This document shows, piece by piece, positions 1 to 10,800 of a stretch of 64,000 nucleotides of DNA; positions within the stretch are counted from its first letter, which is position 1, and the number at the start of each line of letters is the position of its first letter. Made by a program: the position numbers and the translations under genes. Under the pieces are notes generated by a model. The model had not been told where the DNA came from. It ran no database searches and saw only the letters and a list, made by a program, of their open reading frames with translations. The stretch is from assembly GCF_002099425.1 (NCBI RefSeq), contig NW_018344068.1, forward strand, positions 8,810,501 to 8,874,500. Direction: 5' to 3'. The stretch is from Phascolarctos cinereus. Its lineage: Eukaryota; Chordata; Mammalia; Diprotodontia; Phascolarctidae.

Positions 1-200
1 TGCAGCAGCAGTATTTCCCCAATCCCCTCTCATCTCAACTGTAGTTCTGTCCTTTTTTTTTTCAGCCTTTTTTCCCCTCCTCTCCCCAACAGAAATTGTG
101 GCCCTAGCCATGACATCGTGTTCCTGTGTCCCCCTGCATGTTCCCCACCCCTCACCCCCTTCCTTTGCGGACCCCATTACAATAAATTTTAAACAAAAAC
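1..200 (+). other. MAZ: 3' UTR end of MAZ (partial)
   Basis: No coding sequence of MAZ lies in the window, only what looks like the end of its 3' UTR. The stretch is T- and C-rich, keeps the block GACATCGTGTTCCTGTG at about 111-127 that I recall from the mammalian MAZ mRNA end, and finishes with AATAAA at 181-186. MAZ, a C2H2 zinc-finger transcription factor, lies directly upstream of PRRT2 in the same orientation in mammals, which fits. The identification rests on position and a remembered sequence, not on an alignment. Confidence 0.7.
181..186 (+). terminator. MAZ: MAZ polyadenylation signal AATAAA
   Basis: A canonical AATAAA hexamer follows the conserved MAZ 3' UTR block; cleavage would fall around 200. 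Confidence 0.65.
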
Positions 201-1080
201 AGATACCTGATTCTGGCTATTTGTCTCTTACCCCACTACCATCTTAATCACACACAGATGCCTACACCTGCCAAGCTGGGGTCAACAATAGCAGCCCCCA
301 CTGCTCTCCTCTATCCCTTTTCCTCCCACCCACCCAGACACCAGAGTCTATTGCTTTCCTTACTGTGGGCCCTGATCCCAGACTCCTCAGTTCTCTGTTT
401 AATCTCCCTCCTCAGTGGCGGACACCAGTGGCTGCAGCCCAAATGCAGGGTGGAGCAGGGAGGATCCAGTGTCTGTGGCTAGCAAGCTCCAGGACTCCTA
501 GGTCTCTGGGGAAATCCCTGCCCTGGAGAAGCTAATCGCTATTCAAGGCTTCTGCTAGATATTCGCGGGCTATCTGCTCCGTTCAGGGCAGAGCCAGCTC
601 CCCCCAGCATTCCTGCCAAAGGGCATATCTTGGGACCCCACAGTCAAATACCTGCAAAGTCATGTCATCGATGCAAGCTGGAACAGTGGCAGGGCTGGGG
701 AAAGTCTGAGAGCCCCAGGACCGTGGGGGGGGGGGTGAGGCCAGTGAAGAAGGGAAGTTGCAGTTGGCCCCTATGGACACCCAATTCCTGCCTTTACCTC
801 CCCTGAAGCTTACCAGCCTTCCCTGAGGTGCTCCTCCACAGCCCCTTCACCTGCGCCCCACCTCCCAACCTCTTCCTTTTCGCGTTCTTATCACTCTCTC
901 GGACCCTTCTCTCCCTGCCCTTTCCGTCTGCTCCTGGTCCACTTTTTTTGGGGGGAGGGGGACCACTCTCTTGCGCTCCCCTGTGGGTCCCTTCCGTCTC
1001 CCGCCGCCCATACCCTGATCCCGCAGCCTAGCCTGTCCCCCCTCTCCGGACACAGCCCTGGCTCCTCTCCCCTTCCCCCC
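200..1080. other. MAZ-PRRT2 spacer
   Basis: No gene, tRNA or interspersed repeat is recognisable here. The stretch is C/T-rich on the plus strand. It has an 11-base G run at about 726-736 and a G-rich patch (GGGGGGAGGGGG) at about 950-962, which could fold as G-quadruplexes or bind MAZ/Sp1-type factors. Short open frames across it are compositional. Confidence 0.5.
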
Positions 1081-1236
1081 GTGCCAGCCTCTCCCGTCTG
1101 GTCTCACACCCCGCACCGCAGCCCTTCAAGCTGAGGGAGGGGGAAGGGAAGTTCGGCGACCGTTGGGCTGGAGCGGGGCGCGAGGGCCTGGGGGGTCGCT
1201 GGGTGAGCAGGGGTGGGGGCGCGAGGCAACCTGCTG

Positions 1237-1250
1237 GTTGCCAGGGTAAC
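1237..1250 (+). promoter_or_regulatory. RFX X-box motif
   Basis: GTTGCCAGGGTAAC fits the consensus GTNRCC(0-3N)RGYAAC of RFX transcription factors at every constrained position. It also forms the right arm of an inverted repeat GGCAAC-6-GTTGCC (1225-1242). It lies roughly 100-200 bp upstream of the presumed PRRT2 first exon. Confidence 0.5.
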
Positions 1251-1344
1251 TCAGGGCCCCAGCGCGCGAGGTTCCCCCGAGTCCAGGATGGGAGGGGAGG
1301 CGATGGAGTGCTGGGGGGCGGGGGCGGCGCGCGCAAGGCGGGGT

Positions 1345-1477
1345 GGAAGGAGGGAGGGGGGAACCGCTGCCTCGCTCGCTCACTCGCTCGCTTGCTTGCT
1401 CCCTGGCTGCTGCAGCGGCGGCGGCGGCGGCGGCGGCGGCAGGAGCAGCCCCCAGGGCTCTGGGAAAAGAAGAGGAG
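1345..1477 (+). other. PRRT2: Noncoding exon 1 of PRRT2 (approximate 5' limit)
   Basis: The right end is a strong splice donor, GAG|GTGAGC at 1477/1478. Upstream is a GCTCGCTC-rich stretch and a CGG tract. Mammalian PRRT2 has a noncoding first exon followed by a large exon 2 holding the start codon, which matches. The left limit is a guess, since no initiator motif decides it. Confidence 0.5.
1414..1440 (+). repeat. (CGG)n trinucleotide repeat in PRRT2 5' UTR
   Basis: About nine perfect GCG/CGG units lie inside the presumed first exon. The length is in the ordinary range for 5' UTR CGG tracts. Confidence 0.85.
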
Positions 1478-2653
1478 GTGAGCAGAGAGTGTTATGCGGA
1501 AGGGCCCGGGGGCCCAGGGGGTAGGAGTAGAAGAGATTCACTGTGTGAATGTAGGGTGCATGGACTAATGGAGCCCCCGCGCAAGAATGCGGGGTCCCTG
1601 CGGGTGGTGGGGTGGGGGAGAGAGAGGTGCCAGGGTTCTGGATGGTGACTTGAGGAGCTGGAGGGAAAGGGTGCATGTGAAACCAAGATACTAAGATAAT
1701 GTAAAGGCACGGGGATCTGAGGGAGAAGCAGCAGGGAGGGTGGCGCTCCCCTGGGAGAAGAGACTGGAGAGAAATGAGGAAGGGATTCCCCCTTCCCTAG
1801 GGGAGGGGGCTCCATACCCACGCAGTAAGAAAACCACCAGTCTGAGTTGGGGGGGAGGGGAGGGGTGTGAGGGAAGGGAGGGAAGAAGGGATGGGGAGAG
1901 TTACCAAACAAGGGAGACTGGAACCAGTTTGAGGGAGAATGGAGGAAAGAAGGGAAAGCGTAGAGCGAGACAGAAAGGAAGAGTGTCCATTTGTCTGAGA
2001 GTGGGTTCATCAGCGTGCCTGTGAGAGACTGTATTTGGTAGGCAAGGCGGTGACTGCTGCCTGCTGCTTATGGCTCAGCGTCTGGGTCTGTCTATGCGTG
2101 TCTGCATCTCTATCCGTGGCTGAGTTTCCCTGGATGACACAGGGGAGGCGGCCCTGAAGAAAGTGGGTGTGGGTGGAGAGCTGAAGGAAGGCTAGCTTTC
2201 TGCTCCTGGCACCCAAAGGGTTAACCCAGATGTGAAGGGGAATCTCACTTTCTAAGGTACCCCATCATCTTCCTCACTTCGAGAATCCCACAGGCAGCAG
2301 CAGCACCTCCCCCACCTTAAACCCCACCTCACTGCTGTCCCAACTGGAAGAAAAAGTCTCAGCTCTTTCCATTACTTACCCAAAGCTGCTAGCCTGCCCT
2401 CGAGCTCAGAGGAAAAAGCATGGACCTCTTGAGGCTGAGGTATTTCCCTCTGAGTTTGTTGACACTTGGCCATTACCTTGCCCCTCTTCAGAGTCAGAGG
2501 TGCCTCCATTCAGAGCCAGCTGAGGCTCCTGGGCTCCATGTTCTACACTTTCCCTTCCCCAGACCCAGCTGTGTCTCCTCTTATTCCAGGATATCCTGTT
2601 GCTGCTCTCTCCCCTTCCCCCACTATCCTATCCCTCCCCTTTCCCATCTCAAG

Positions 2654-4508
2654 ATGGCATCCAGTGGCTCTGATGGGGCAGAGATGAAGGGGGATGAGGA
2701 GGGTACCTCAGCCCAGGGCGAAGGGACTGGAACAACTACTCCTGGAGCAGAGACTACCCTTCCCCAGCCTCCAGCTGGGGCCCAGGACATCACAGAAACC
2801 ACCCAAATGGGTTCAGAGTCCACCAGACCCTCAGATGAAGGCCCAGAAGTGGGGACATCCCCTGAACAGGCAATAAAAACTTTAGAGGCACTAGAAGGGA
2901 CTCCAAACCCAGCCAAGGAAACAGACTCCATACCAGACCCAGGAAGTTCACTGGCAGAACAGACCCCTGGAGCAGACTCACATCCTCAGCTAACACCAGA
3001 AACCTACAAAGAATCCATCCTAACCCAAGAAGGGAGCAAAAAGCCAACTGAAGAAGGGAGCATAGAGCTGGCCCAAGAAGGAAGCAAAGAGCCTGCCCAA
3101 GAAGGGAGCAAAGTGCCCGCCCAAGAAGGGAGCAAAGAGTCTGCCTCAGTTCTAGAAGTAAGCAAAGAACCATCTCCAACCCCAGGCCCAGAGGCAGAAC
3201 AGGCTAAGCAGGAGCCAGTGTCTGACTTCAGGCCAGTCCCCCAGCCCACATCTCCTGTCCAAAAGGCAGTGCCTATCTCCACAGCCCCTGAGGACCTAAC
3301 CGAGGACCTGATGGAGAAACAAGAAAATGGGGCAGTAGTGCCAATAAAGGCTGGAGAGGGAGACAAGGGCACAACTCCTCAGCCCCACTCTCCTCCTCCA
3401 CCCAAGGGCCCTCCAGCCAATGGAGCACCCCCAAGGGTGCTACAGCAGTTGGTGGATGAGGAGAGAGGAGTTGGGGGGCATGGTACAAAGCCTGGCTCCC
3501 CTAGAGGCAGCCTGAGCCGCCAGCCCAGCTCCCTGCTGGGGGGGCCAGGAGTTGAGGGGGGTGAAGAGATCCCAAAGCCACGTGACTACATCATCATCGC
3601 CATCCTATCTTGCTTCTGCCCAATGTGGCCTGTCAACATCGTGGCTTTTGCTTATGCCATCATGGTGAGTCCTTGGGAATCCCCACCTTCTCTCTGCCCT
3701 AGCTCCCTTATATTCCAGTTCAAGTGCTCCCCATGAAACCCCAAGGATGAGGGTGATGAGAATTGGAAGGAGGGTGTTTCTTATTTCTGGGCCACCTCCT
3801 CATGGACCCTGAGACCCCTATCTCCAAAAAATTCTGGGCCTCTTCCTTTAGATTTTCGTCCATTTATTCCTCTCCTTTGATCTCATCTCTCCTGGGCCCT
3901 TGTATCCCAGAAACTTTCTCCAAAACCCTCTACTTCCCAGGGAGGGGTAAAGGGGAAAAAATAGGTTTTTGACCTTATACTGATGATCTATCAACCTTTT
4001 CTTCTTCTTCTCTCTCCTCTCTATACATTATGACTGACACTCGGGCTGAATAATGATGGTCACCTGATCCTCACCACCTTGTTGGACCCTCACCATGATC
4101 CTCAATGCTGTTGGTGACCACCCCAGTCTCGGAACAGTCTACAGCAGGGTGATGTGGATGGAGCTCAGCGCTTGGGAAGGGTGGCCAAGCTGTTGAGTAT
4201 CGTGGCATTGGTGGGTGGGGTCCTCATCATCATTGCCTCCTGTATCATCAACTTTGGATGTAAGTATGAGCTTGGGTTGGTTGGGGAATGGGGATGGGGA
4301 TGGGGTTGGGGATGAAGAAGGGGCTGGGTGAGTGGTGGGTGTTTATGGTAGAGCCTGGAAGCTAGAGAATTGAATGGGTGGAGAGGGGTTGGTTTTCTTT
4401 GAAAGACTGTGGCTCTGTGGAAATAGAGCTATATTTGAAGAAAAGTGGAACTGGTTGTTAGTGGAGGTCTAGCATCACTAACCTCATGTACCTACTCTTT
4501 CTCTCTCC

Positions 4509-4542
<34 letters not shown>

Positions 4543-4586
4543 CCCCATCCCCATCCCTTTCTCTCCTCTGAACAGTATTTAAATGA
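2654..4586 (+). CDS. PRRT2: Proline-rich transmembrane protein 2 (dispanin family)
   Basis: PRRT2 is a presynaptic protein of the CD225/dispanin family; it acts with SNARE proteins and sodium channels, and its loss in humans causes paroxysmal kinesigenic dyskinesia. Coding exons are 2654-3664, 4127-4259 and 4576-4586, joining in frame to 384 residues (human 340). Residues 1 to about 310 are acidic, proline-rich and disordered. The C-terminal part carries the hallmark segment starting [20 protein letters not shown], then [19 protein letters not shown] and a final hydrophobic helix ending INFGLFK. The last exon encodes only the final three residues, as in human (VYK). The extra length comes largely from an EGSKEPAQ-type repeat (finding). 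ATG 2654 is chosen because it matches the mammalian start and follows a pyrimidine-rich splice region; the acceptor is either 2589/2590 or 2653/2654. Confidence 0.95.
3026..3145 (+). repeat. PRRT2: Five 24-bp tandem units inside PRRT2 exon 2
   Basis: Units start at 3026, 3050, 3074, 3098 and 3122. Each encodes a variant of the octapeptide QEGSKEPA, and a decayed sixth unit (EVSKEPSP) follows. The array lies in the disordered N-terminal region. Confidence 0.9.
4511..4540 (+). repeat. (CT)n microsatellite
   Basis: About fifteen CT dinucleotides sit in the last PRRT2 intron, 35 bp upstream of the acceptor at 4575/4576. They probably serve as an extended polypyrimidine tract. Confidence 0.85.
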
Positions 4587-6040
4587 GAGGCTCTATCCTG
4601 TGCCCCTACGACTTTTTCTTCTGAACTACCAGGGGTCCATCTCTTCCCTGGGGTGAGACCTAATGATGGCCCCCACCATCAGCCCTTGATCCTACAGAGA
4701 CCAAGGGAGCTGGAGAAGGGCCTTGTTTACAGTATTCCTTTCCTCCCTTCTTCCTCCCCACTCCCACCTCATTCACCTCTTCCTGCCCTTTTTCTAGCCT
4801 CTCTGCTCACCTGCCAATCTTCCCTTTTTTCCTTCTTTCCATCCTTGTCCACCTTCTCTTACTCCCTCCCCTGTTTCCCTTATTCATCTTCCTTATTTTG
4901 TTTCCATATTCTCAGCCTCCTTTTCTTTCTCTTCATGGCCTCCTCCCAACATCTCTTTTCTTTTCATCATGTCTTTCCCAGTCCCAATCTACCCTTTTTT
5001 CTCATTTCCCTTTCCATAAACTTCCTCAATTTCTTACCTTCCCCCTTGCCCTTTCCTGCGCATACTACAAACTGAATAGACTGAAGTGGGGGCTGTGGTG
5101 GGTGACCTGACCCTGTTCCCCATCTCCAGCTGAACAGACTGATCTTTTCGAAAGCCTCCCCTCCTCCTTCCCTCATAGGAAGGGGTTGACAGGGGCTCTG
5201 CCCAGTTCAAGTTGGGGAAGGGAGTGATGGTGGGACAACTTCCTGGGAATGATATGCAAAAACAAAACCCCAGCCTATCTCTGACTGTTCATTCTCTTCA
5301 AAGACAATTCCTGGGAGCAGACTAAGGGTCTACCCTCCCAGATATCTCCCTGTGAATCAGTATGGGGAGAGAGCTGCATTGAGGGGCATGAGGGGACGGG
5401 AGGGGGGTGGGCCTTAAAGAGTCTTCTAATTTCACGGAGGGGTGGGGGAGGGGGGAGAGGCCCGGGGTGCATTGCTGTTTGGTCTGTGATGCCTGTTCTA
5501 CTCACATTCCACGCATGAGGGAATGGAACTGGGTCGGGTGATTTCTAACCTGGGGGCGTGCTGGCCCAGTCGAGTCACCCGGGCGCTGTGCCCTAGTCCA
5601 CATCCCCCTCCCCTGGCTGCCAAAAGGAGAGGATTTTAACAGTTTATTTATGTATTAGTTTATTTATAGGGGGAGGGTCGTGCCATTCACGTGCTTTGTA
5701 AGAAAAAAAAGCCAAAAAAAAAATCGGACCAAATGCCCAGAGGCTGAGCTCGAAGCCTGGGCTTGCAAGGGGCGTGTCCTCGTAGATTTTTTAAGCGGAC
5801 AAGGGCGACTTTGCCGCACAAGGCGGGGCAAGAGGTTTGGGGCGGGGGTGGGGGTGGGGAGCTACCCAGCCCACTTGGCAGAGAAAAATGTTTTTTCCTT
5901 TCTTAAAAAAAAAAAGTGTGTGCGGGGAAACCCATGGATCTAAAAAAAAACTCACAAAATTATCTTACTAGTTACCCATTTTGTATGGAGGATGCTGCAT
6001 GAATCTGAACACCAATAAACTGAGATTGTGCATGAGATGT
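4587..6040 (+). other. PRRT2: PRRT2 3' UTR
   Basis: A pyrimidine-rich, then AT-rich noncoding stretch follows the stop codon and ends at AATAAA (6014-6019). AU-rich elements lie at 5640-5670 (repeated TTTATTTA) and A runs at 5702-5722. No interspersed repeat is visible, which agrees with a constrained UTR. Confidence 0.75.
6014..6019 (+). terminator. PRRT2: PRRT2 polyadenylation signal AATAAA
   Basis: The hexamer is followed about 15-30 bp later by a GT-rich stretch (GATTGTGCATGAGATGTTG), the usual arrangement of a mammalian poly(A) site. Confidence 0.75.
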
Positions 6041-6329
6041 TGCTCCCTCAGCTTCTTCTGTCCATCTGTCCGTCAGCTCCCGCCGCTGCCTCCCTCCCCC
6101 ACCCATAATCAGCCTCTAGGTGGTCCTAGGTATATCCTACTCTCAGAACTCAGCTTCCCTGCAGCCCCACCCCTTTTCTGAGCCTCAATTTCCTCAACTG
6201 GAAAATGGGTATGGTGATAACATGCTCTGCCTGCTTCGTAGAGTTGCAGTGAAGACAGCGCTTTGCAAAGCCTAAAGCGATACAGAAAAGTGTGGGATGA
6301 CCGGTCGGTTCTCACTCCCCTCTTAAGAG

Positions 6330-6830
6330 CCTTAAGACATCTAGCGTCTCTGGAAGTCGAACCCGAAAGGGGGGGAGGGCGGGAAAGGAGGAGGCGCAGG
6401 GAGAATGATTATGCCTACGCCAAGCAGGTTTCGTGCGGTGCGCACGCGCGGCCTTGGTGGCCATCTTAACTCCTGGCAGACGCCAGACTAGCAAGATTAC
6501 GGGGTTTTTCCCTCTCATCTTCCGGACCTCGAGTCCTAACTCCAGGCGCATGCGCCTACTATGGCCGGAGTTGGGGGGTGATAGGGGTGTGGGTAAGGGT
6601 GCTGCTGCAGGTGTGTATCGGATCTCCTCGCGCTCGGGACAGGAACGCGGGTGGACGTCGCGTGGCAGTGGGGGTTGGTCCCGAGATCGACTTCGCGGGG
6701 ACCTGTGTGGATGCGCGAGCCACGGTCGCTGGGGCGGAGAGTTGGGAGGGAGGTGGAGTTAACGTGGGAAAAGCAAGCGCGCGCGCGCGCGCATGGACTC
6801 TTCTAGCTCACCGGCCCATCCCCCAGTCCT
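6330..6830. promoter_or_regulatory. PAGR1: CpG island and promoter of PAGR1
   Basis: A CpG-rich island sits between the PRRT2 poly(A) site and the PAGR1 start codon. It contains a perfect NRF1 palindrome (6546-6555), a YY1-like GGCCATCTT (about 6460-6468) and a GCGCGC run (6777-6792). There is no TATA box. This is the expected make-up of a housekeeping promoter. Confidence 0.65.
6546..6555. promoter_or_regulatory. NRF1-type palindrome GCGCATGCGC
   Basis: This ten-base perfect palindrome, extended to GGCGCATGCGCC at 6545-6556, equals the consensus site of nuclear respiratory factor 1, common in housekeeping CpG-island promoters. Confidence 0.6.
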
Positions 6831-7273
6831 GTCCGTGTCCGACCCCGGGGGGAAAAGGGGGAAAGGCAGGAAGCTACATCTCATCTAGGTGTGTGGCCTT
6901 CTCTCCCGAGATGGCTTTATAAACTGGGGGTGGGGACGTGGCTTTTTGTAAAGAGCTACTTTTCCTCTCCCCTACGCTTTGAGATCCCAGGGGAGAGTCC
7001 TGAGGCTGAGTGAAGACCGTGGAGGTGGGGGTCGGGGTGGGGGCGGGGAACGGAGAGAGACGAGGGGTGCAGCGAGGCCTTGTGTTGTCAGCCTGGAGAT
7101 CCCTTTCAAGATTCCCTTGGTGGATCTTACTCTCTTGACTGGGATTGGGAATCCCTATTGTTGACTCACCTCCCCTTGAGGGCAGGCCAGTGCCTGGATG
7201 GCCCTCGGCCCCCTGAGCTGTCAGTCATTGTAGGGCTTCCTCCCCTGCAGCTCTAGGGCCCTAGCCCAGGGCC

Positions 7274-8838
7274 ATGGAGTCCTTGGCGGTGACCAATGCA
7301 GCGTTGGAGCCCGGGGAAGGGGAGGTGACTTCTGGCCTGGAGGCTCTGGCTGTGGAAGACCCTGCTGGGGCCCCTGCCCGGACTGACCTAGCCCAGGAGG
7401 CAAAGGAGGAGGGAAGGGAAAGGGCCAGAGAATTAGTCCAGGTGGAGGTGGAAGCACAGGAGTCCGCCCTTGAAGAGGCACAGGTAGAACCAGCTGGTAC
7501 ATCCGAGGAGGAAGAAGAAGAAGACGAAGAAGATGAAGGAAAAGAAGACTGGTGTGTGCCTTGCAGTGATGAAGAACTAGAGTTACCCCAGGATGGGGAA
7601 CCCTGGATGCCACCCCCTGCTGAAATTCGAAAACTCTATGAGCTGCTGGCCACCCACGGGACTCTGGAGCTCCAGGCTGAGGTTCTACCCCGAAGGCCTC
7701 CCACACCAGAGGTCCAGAGTGAAGAGGAGAAATCAGATGAAGAGCCTGAGGCTGAAGAGGAGGAAGAGGAAAAGTGAGTGAGTGTAGCAACCTCCTGATA
7801 CATGGCACCAAAGGAGAAGGGATGGGAGGGAAAGGGCTAGATAAGAGTAGGGTATAGGCTTAAGAGGAAGCTATAATAATAGCTGTTATTTATAGCGAAC
7901 CTGCCATGTGCTTTACAAACATGATCTCATGTGATCCTCAAAACCGGGGGAAAGGAGTAGGTTCTATTATGATCCCCATTTACAGATGAGGAAACTGAGG
8001 CAGACAGATTAAGTGACTTGCCCAGGGTCATACAGCTGGTGTCTCAGGCTAGATTTTATCTCAGTTTCCTAACTCCAGGACCAATACTCTATCCACTTCA
8101 CTTATAAAGCAGGGTAAATGCCAAGGAATAAAGAACAGAGCAGGAGGGAATTGAGGGGCAGAGATGAAAAAGAAATACAGAAAGCAGATTGAGGAAAAAA
8201 GCGGAGGGTAACCCCCACCTAGACACTCCCTATCCCATCTGCACCCCTGCACTGGGGTGTTGAACAAAGGAAGGGGCCCAACAACCCTCTCTCTCTTTTG
8301 CTGGCCCCCCAGACCTCATGTGCCCACAGAATTTGACTTTGATGATGAGCCCATGACGCCCAAGGATTCTCTGATTGACAGAAGACGTACCCCAGGTACG
8401 GAATTGGGGAGCTTGTGTGGAAACAGGAGGGGAGGGGAGCAGGTGGGAGGTTCAGAGGGAGAGAGCATTCTTCCCCCCAAGCCAGCTAGGCGTAGTGCTG
8501 CGCCCCCCCCCCGCCCCGCCCGCCACCCCAAGTGCAGCGGAGTTTGTGTAACTTAACTACTCACTCTCCGGAGCCCCTAGCGGTAGCCGGGCAGCTGGGC
8601 GCGGGGTCCTCAGTCTTCCCATCCGTGCGCTCCTCCAGGGAGCTCGGCCCGGAGTCAGAAGCGCGAGGCCCGCCTCGACAAGGTTCTGTCCGACATGAAA
8701 CGGCACAAAAAGCTGGAGGAACAGATCCTCAGGACTGGCCGAGATCTCTTCAGCCTGGACTCGGAAGACCCCTCACCTTCGACCACTCCCGTCCGACCCA
8801 CTGGAGGAGGGCTTTTCTTGAGGCAGCGGAAATACTGA
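7274..8838 (+). CDS. PAGR1: PAXIP1-associated glutamate-rich protein 1
   Basis: PAGR1 (PA1) partners PTIP in the nuclear KMT2C/KMT2D histone H3K4 methyltransferase complex. Coding exons are 7274-7773, 8313-8395 and 8639-8838, joining to 260 residues (human 254). Residues 1-100 are acidic and variable. The conserved core follows: [11 protein letters not shown], then [20 protein letters not shown], a second acidic run, then [20 protein letters not shown] and the basic [20 protein letters not shown] segment. The end RQRKY is the family terminus. All junctions are GT-AG and phase-consistent. The N-terminal dozen residues differ from human, so the start is likely but less certain; an acceptor-like CAG at 7250 suggests that a noncoding 5' exon may splice just upstream. 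It lies head-to-tail between PRRT2 and MVP as in other mammals. Confidence 0.95.
7870..8105 (-). mobile_element. MIR SINE
   Basis: Intron 1 of PAGR1 holds an old MIR in reverse orientation: a TTATTTATAGCGAACCTGCC-like end, the core CCCCATTTACAGATGAGGAA, and the tRNA-derived head complement with ACTTGCCCAGGGTCA. Confidence 0.8.
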
Positions 8839-9019
8839 GAGAACAGGGGCAGCCCTCTGCAGCCCCCAGAGCGCGAGCGCGCCTGGCACGAGGCTGGATG
8901 GAGAAGGAGCTAGCGACCGGAGGAGAGCTACGTGGTAGGGGTGGACCATGTTTCGGTGGCTGTTTTTGTAACTGAGTAGTTACATTCTAGGGTTTTTTTA
9001 TGCCAATCTTTAGTATCCA

Positions 9020-9025
9020 AATAAA
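9020..9025 (+). terminator. PAGR1: PAGR1 polyadenylation signal AATAAA
   Basis: It lies 182 bp after the PAGR1 stop codon and is followed by a GT/C-rich stretch. The short 3' UTR fits the compact gene. Confidence 0.75.
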
Positions 9026-9099
9026 GACTGTGCAGCTGTCCCCCTCGCCACTCCCCTTTATCCCCTGACGACGGAGAAACTCAGTTCAGGCCGCTTTGC

Positions 9100-9496
9100 A
9101 GTTCTCTCCCCTTCCCCCTCCACTGGGGGCGGGGGGGGGGAGGGACTTGGAAAAGTAAGGCCCCAGTATTCCTTGGGAGTTGGGTTCAAGAGACTATCAA
9201 CCAAAACTTTGGCTCTTCCTCCCAGGCTCCCAAAATTATGGGTTTAGGAAGTGGAGCCCTTTCCATCAGAGGGTCGGGAGTGTCTCGGTGGAGTCAGCTC
9301 CTTCTTCCGACCCGTGCTCCGTGAGCCCTTTAAATGCTCCGGTCCCACCCTTCCCCTTCTCTGGGCTGGGACTGCTAGGAAGTCTATAAAAGCAGACCGG
9401 GGGAAAGTGGAGGGGGGAAAAGTCCTGCGACTGTCGAGGGATGAAACGTTGGCAACGCCAAAAGCATCTCCTGCCCAGTGGCTCTGAGACCCCTGC
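9100..9496 (+). promoter_or_regulatory. MVP: Candidate MVP promoter and noncoding exon 1
   Basis: A GC box (GGGGGCGGGGGGGGGGAGGG, about 9125-9144) and a TATAAA at 9385-9390 precede a possible first exon of roughly 80 bp ending in the donor CTGC|GTAAGT at 9496/9497. MVP normally has a noncoding first exon far upstream of the start codon. Nothing else between PAGR1 and MVP coding exon 2 looks like a promoter. RNA data would be needed to fix the start site. Confidence 0.45.
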
Positions 9497-10640
9497 GTAA
9501 GTGCCCCTCTCCCCTCTTTCCGTAAGGAGTCTGTTAAGGCTGCGTAGGGTGGGGGTGGAAGACCGCTCTATGACCCCTAGCCGGAATCCTGGGGGTGCCC
9601 GGGAGACCCGGGAAATGTTCAGAGAGCAGCAGCCTAGAAGGGCGTGGCCCAGGTGAGCTAGCCCTCTTCTCCCTTCCCCACCAGCGGCTGGTTTTCTGAA
9701 TCTTCCCTTTACGGTGCCTTTCGTGGGTTCGATGCCATGGCTAAGGAAGGCTCTCGGGCGTTGTTGGGGCTTCTCCCTAGCAGCCCTCTAAAGTTCCGGA
9801 AAGGGCACTTGGCAGCAACCAGAACAAGTGGGTGTGCTGATGGGAAGAGGTCTTGGGGGTCCACGGAGAAGTGCCAACCTACCGAGTCCGTAAAAATTAC
9901 CTCCAGATGGGAGTGCCCCTAGCCCCTGTAGTAGAAGAGCATTCTCATCTCTTACCCGGAACTAGGCTTAGCATTCCCTTTCGGTTTAGAGAGCTATTTA
10001 GTGCTGTCCCCACCCCGGCCTCTTACGGACTCTTCCGCTTGGTTCCCTGGCACACTAGACCAGATGTCCCTTCTGGGACTGGCCTGACTGAGAGGAACGC
10101 AGTCTGTCCAGCAAGCTCCTACCCTTCCCTCTCCTACAAGGGTTCCGACTTTTGAGGTCGGCTTGGCCTCTGCATCCCATTCTGGGAGCTCTGGGACTGT
10201 ACCAGATTAGACCTCAGGACACTGGGGAGGCTATATATACACCCACAGATTTTAGCAGTCTTTCGAGCTAACTTCCTCATCTTACAACTGGCCTCAGATC
10301 AGCCCCTCTGGACCCAAGTCTTTGGAGAAATGAGTGTTTCTGGACCCGCCCTTCTAATCAGGCGCTTCAGCCTGGATTCATTCTGGTATTCATGATAGGC
10401 TTGCCAAGAAAAAAGCAGGAAGCAAAATAAATGGCCTGGAAACCAAAAACGACCTTTTGAAATCTCATAACTTGATAACTGGGAGGGACCTTAGAGATTG
10501 TCACTTGCCTTTTGCAGATAAGGAAACCTATCTAAGGAAGAGAAAAAACCATGTTCCTGGTTTCAACTCCTAGTCTTTCCCCCAATCCCCTCAATGGGCT
10601 TCTCAGGGGGTTTTTCACTGACAAGTCTTAATAGTTAACT
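9497..10640. other. Start of MVP intron 1, mostly unique sequence
   Basis: No gene or full repeat is recognisable. The first 600 bp are moderately GC-rich. A short MIR3/CR1-like scrap (GGGACCTTAGAGATTGTCA and the following GCAGATAAGGAAAC) lies at about 10480-10530. Confidence 0.4.
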
Positions 10641-10654
10641 CTTACTTATTCTCA

Positions 10655-10800
10655 AGGAGGTGCAGTGGATAGAGCTGGGGACTTTGAGTTCAAATCTGGC
10701 CTCAGACCCTTAATAGCTATGTGATCTGGGGCAAATCACTTTACCTCTCTCAGGTTCAGTTAATTGCATCTTCTTTACGGGGTTGTTGTTAGCTATTATA
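10655..10800 (+). mobile_element. Marsupial tRNA-derived SINE, degraded
   Basis: The order GGTGCAGTGGATAGAGC, TTCAAATCTGGCCTCAGAC and TGTGATCTGGGGCAAATCAC is the A-box, B-box and core of the marsupial SINE family. Several mismatches make this an older copy. Confidence 0.75.

Larger units (their letters stand above)
1080..1480. promoter_or_regulatory. PRRT2: CpG island and promoter of PRRT2
   Basis: GC-rich, CpG-containing DNA precedes and covers the presumed first exon of PRRT2. It has several Sp1-like GGGGCGGGG boxes (near 1318-1326), an RFX X-box at 1237-1250, and a CGG run in the presumed 5' UTR. No TATA box is evident. The exact start site cannot be read from the sequence. Confidence 0.6.

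Noticed and set aside
828-1650. Several long open frames on both strands near the PRRT2 promoter
   Set aside because: They are proline/arginine/glycine-rich products of GC-rich DNA, overlap each other in all frames and lack conserved motifs.
2420-2653. An upstream in-frame extension of PRRT2 starting at 2420
   Set aside because: The stretch contains acceptor-like pyrimidine tracts and bears no resemblance to the PRRT2 N-terminus; MASSGSDG at 2654 fits the mammalian start.
3665-3736. Read-through of PRRT2 exon 2 into the intron as a longer C-terminus
   Set aside because: A consensus donor GTGAGT follows the ATG codon at 3664, and the next exon restores the conserved SRNSLQQGD sequence.
4653-5110. 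Open frames of 70-140 codons after the PRRT2 stop
   Set aside because: They arise from a C/T-rich 3' UTR (serine, proline, leucine and phenylalanine only) and have no splice support.
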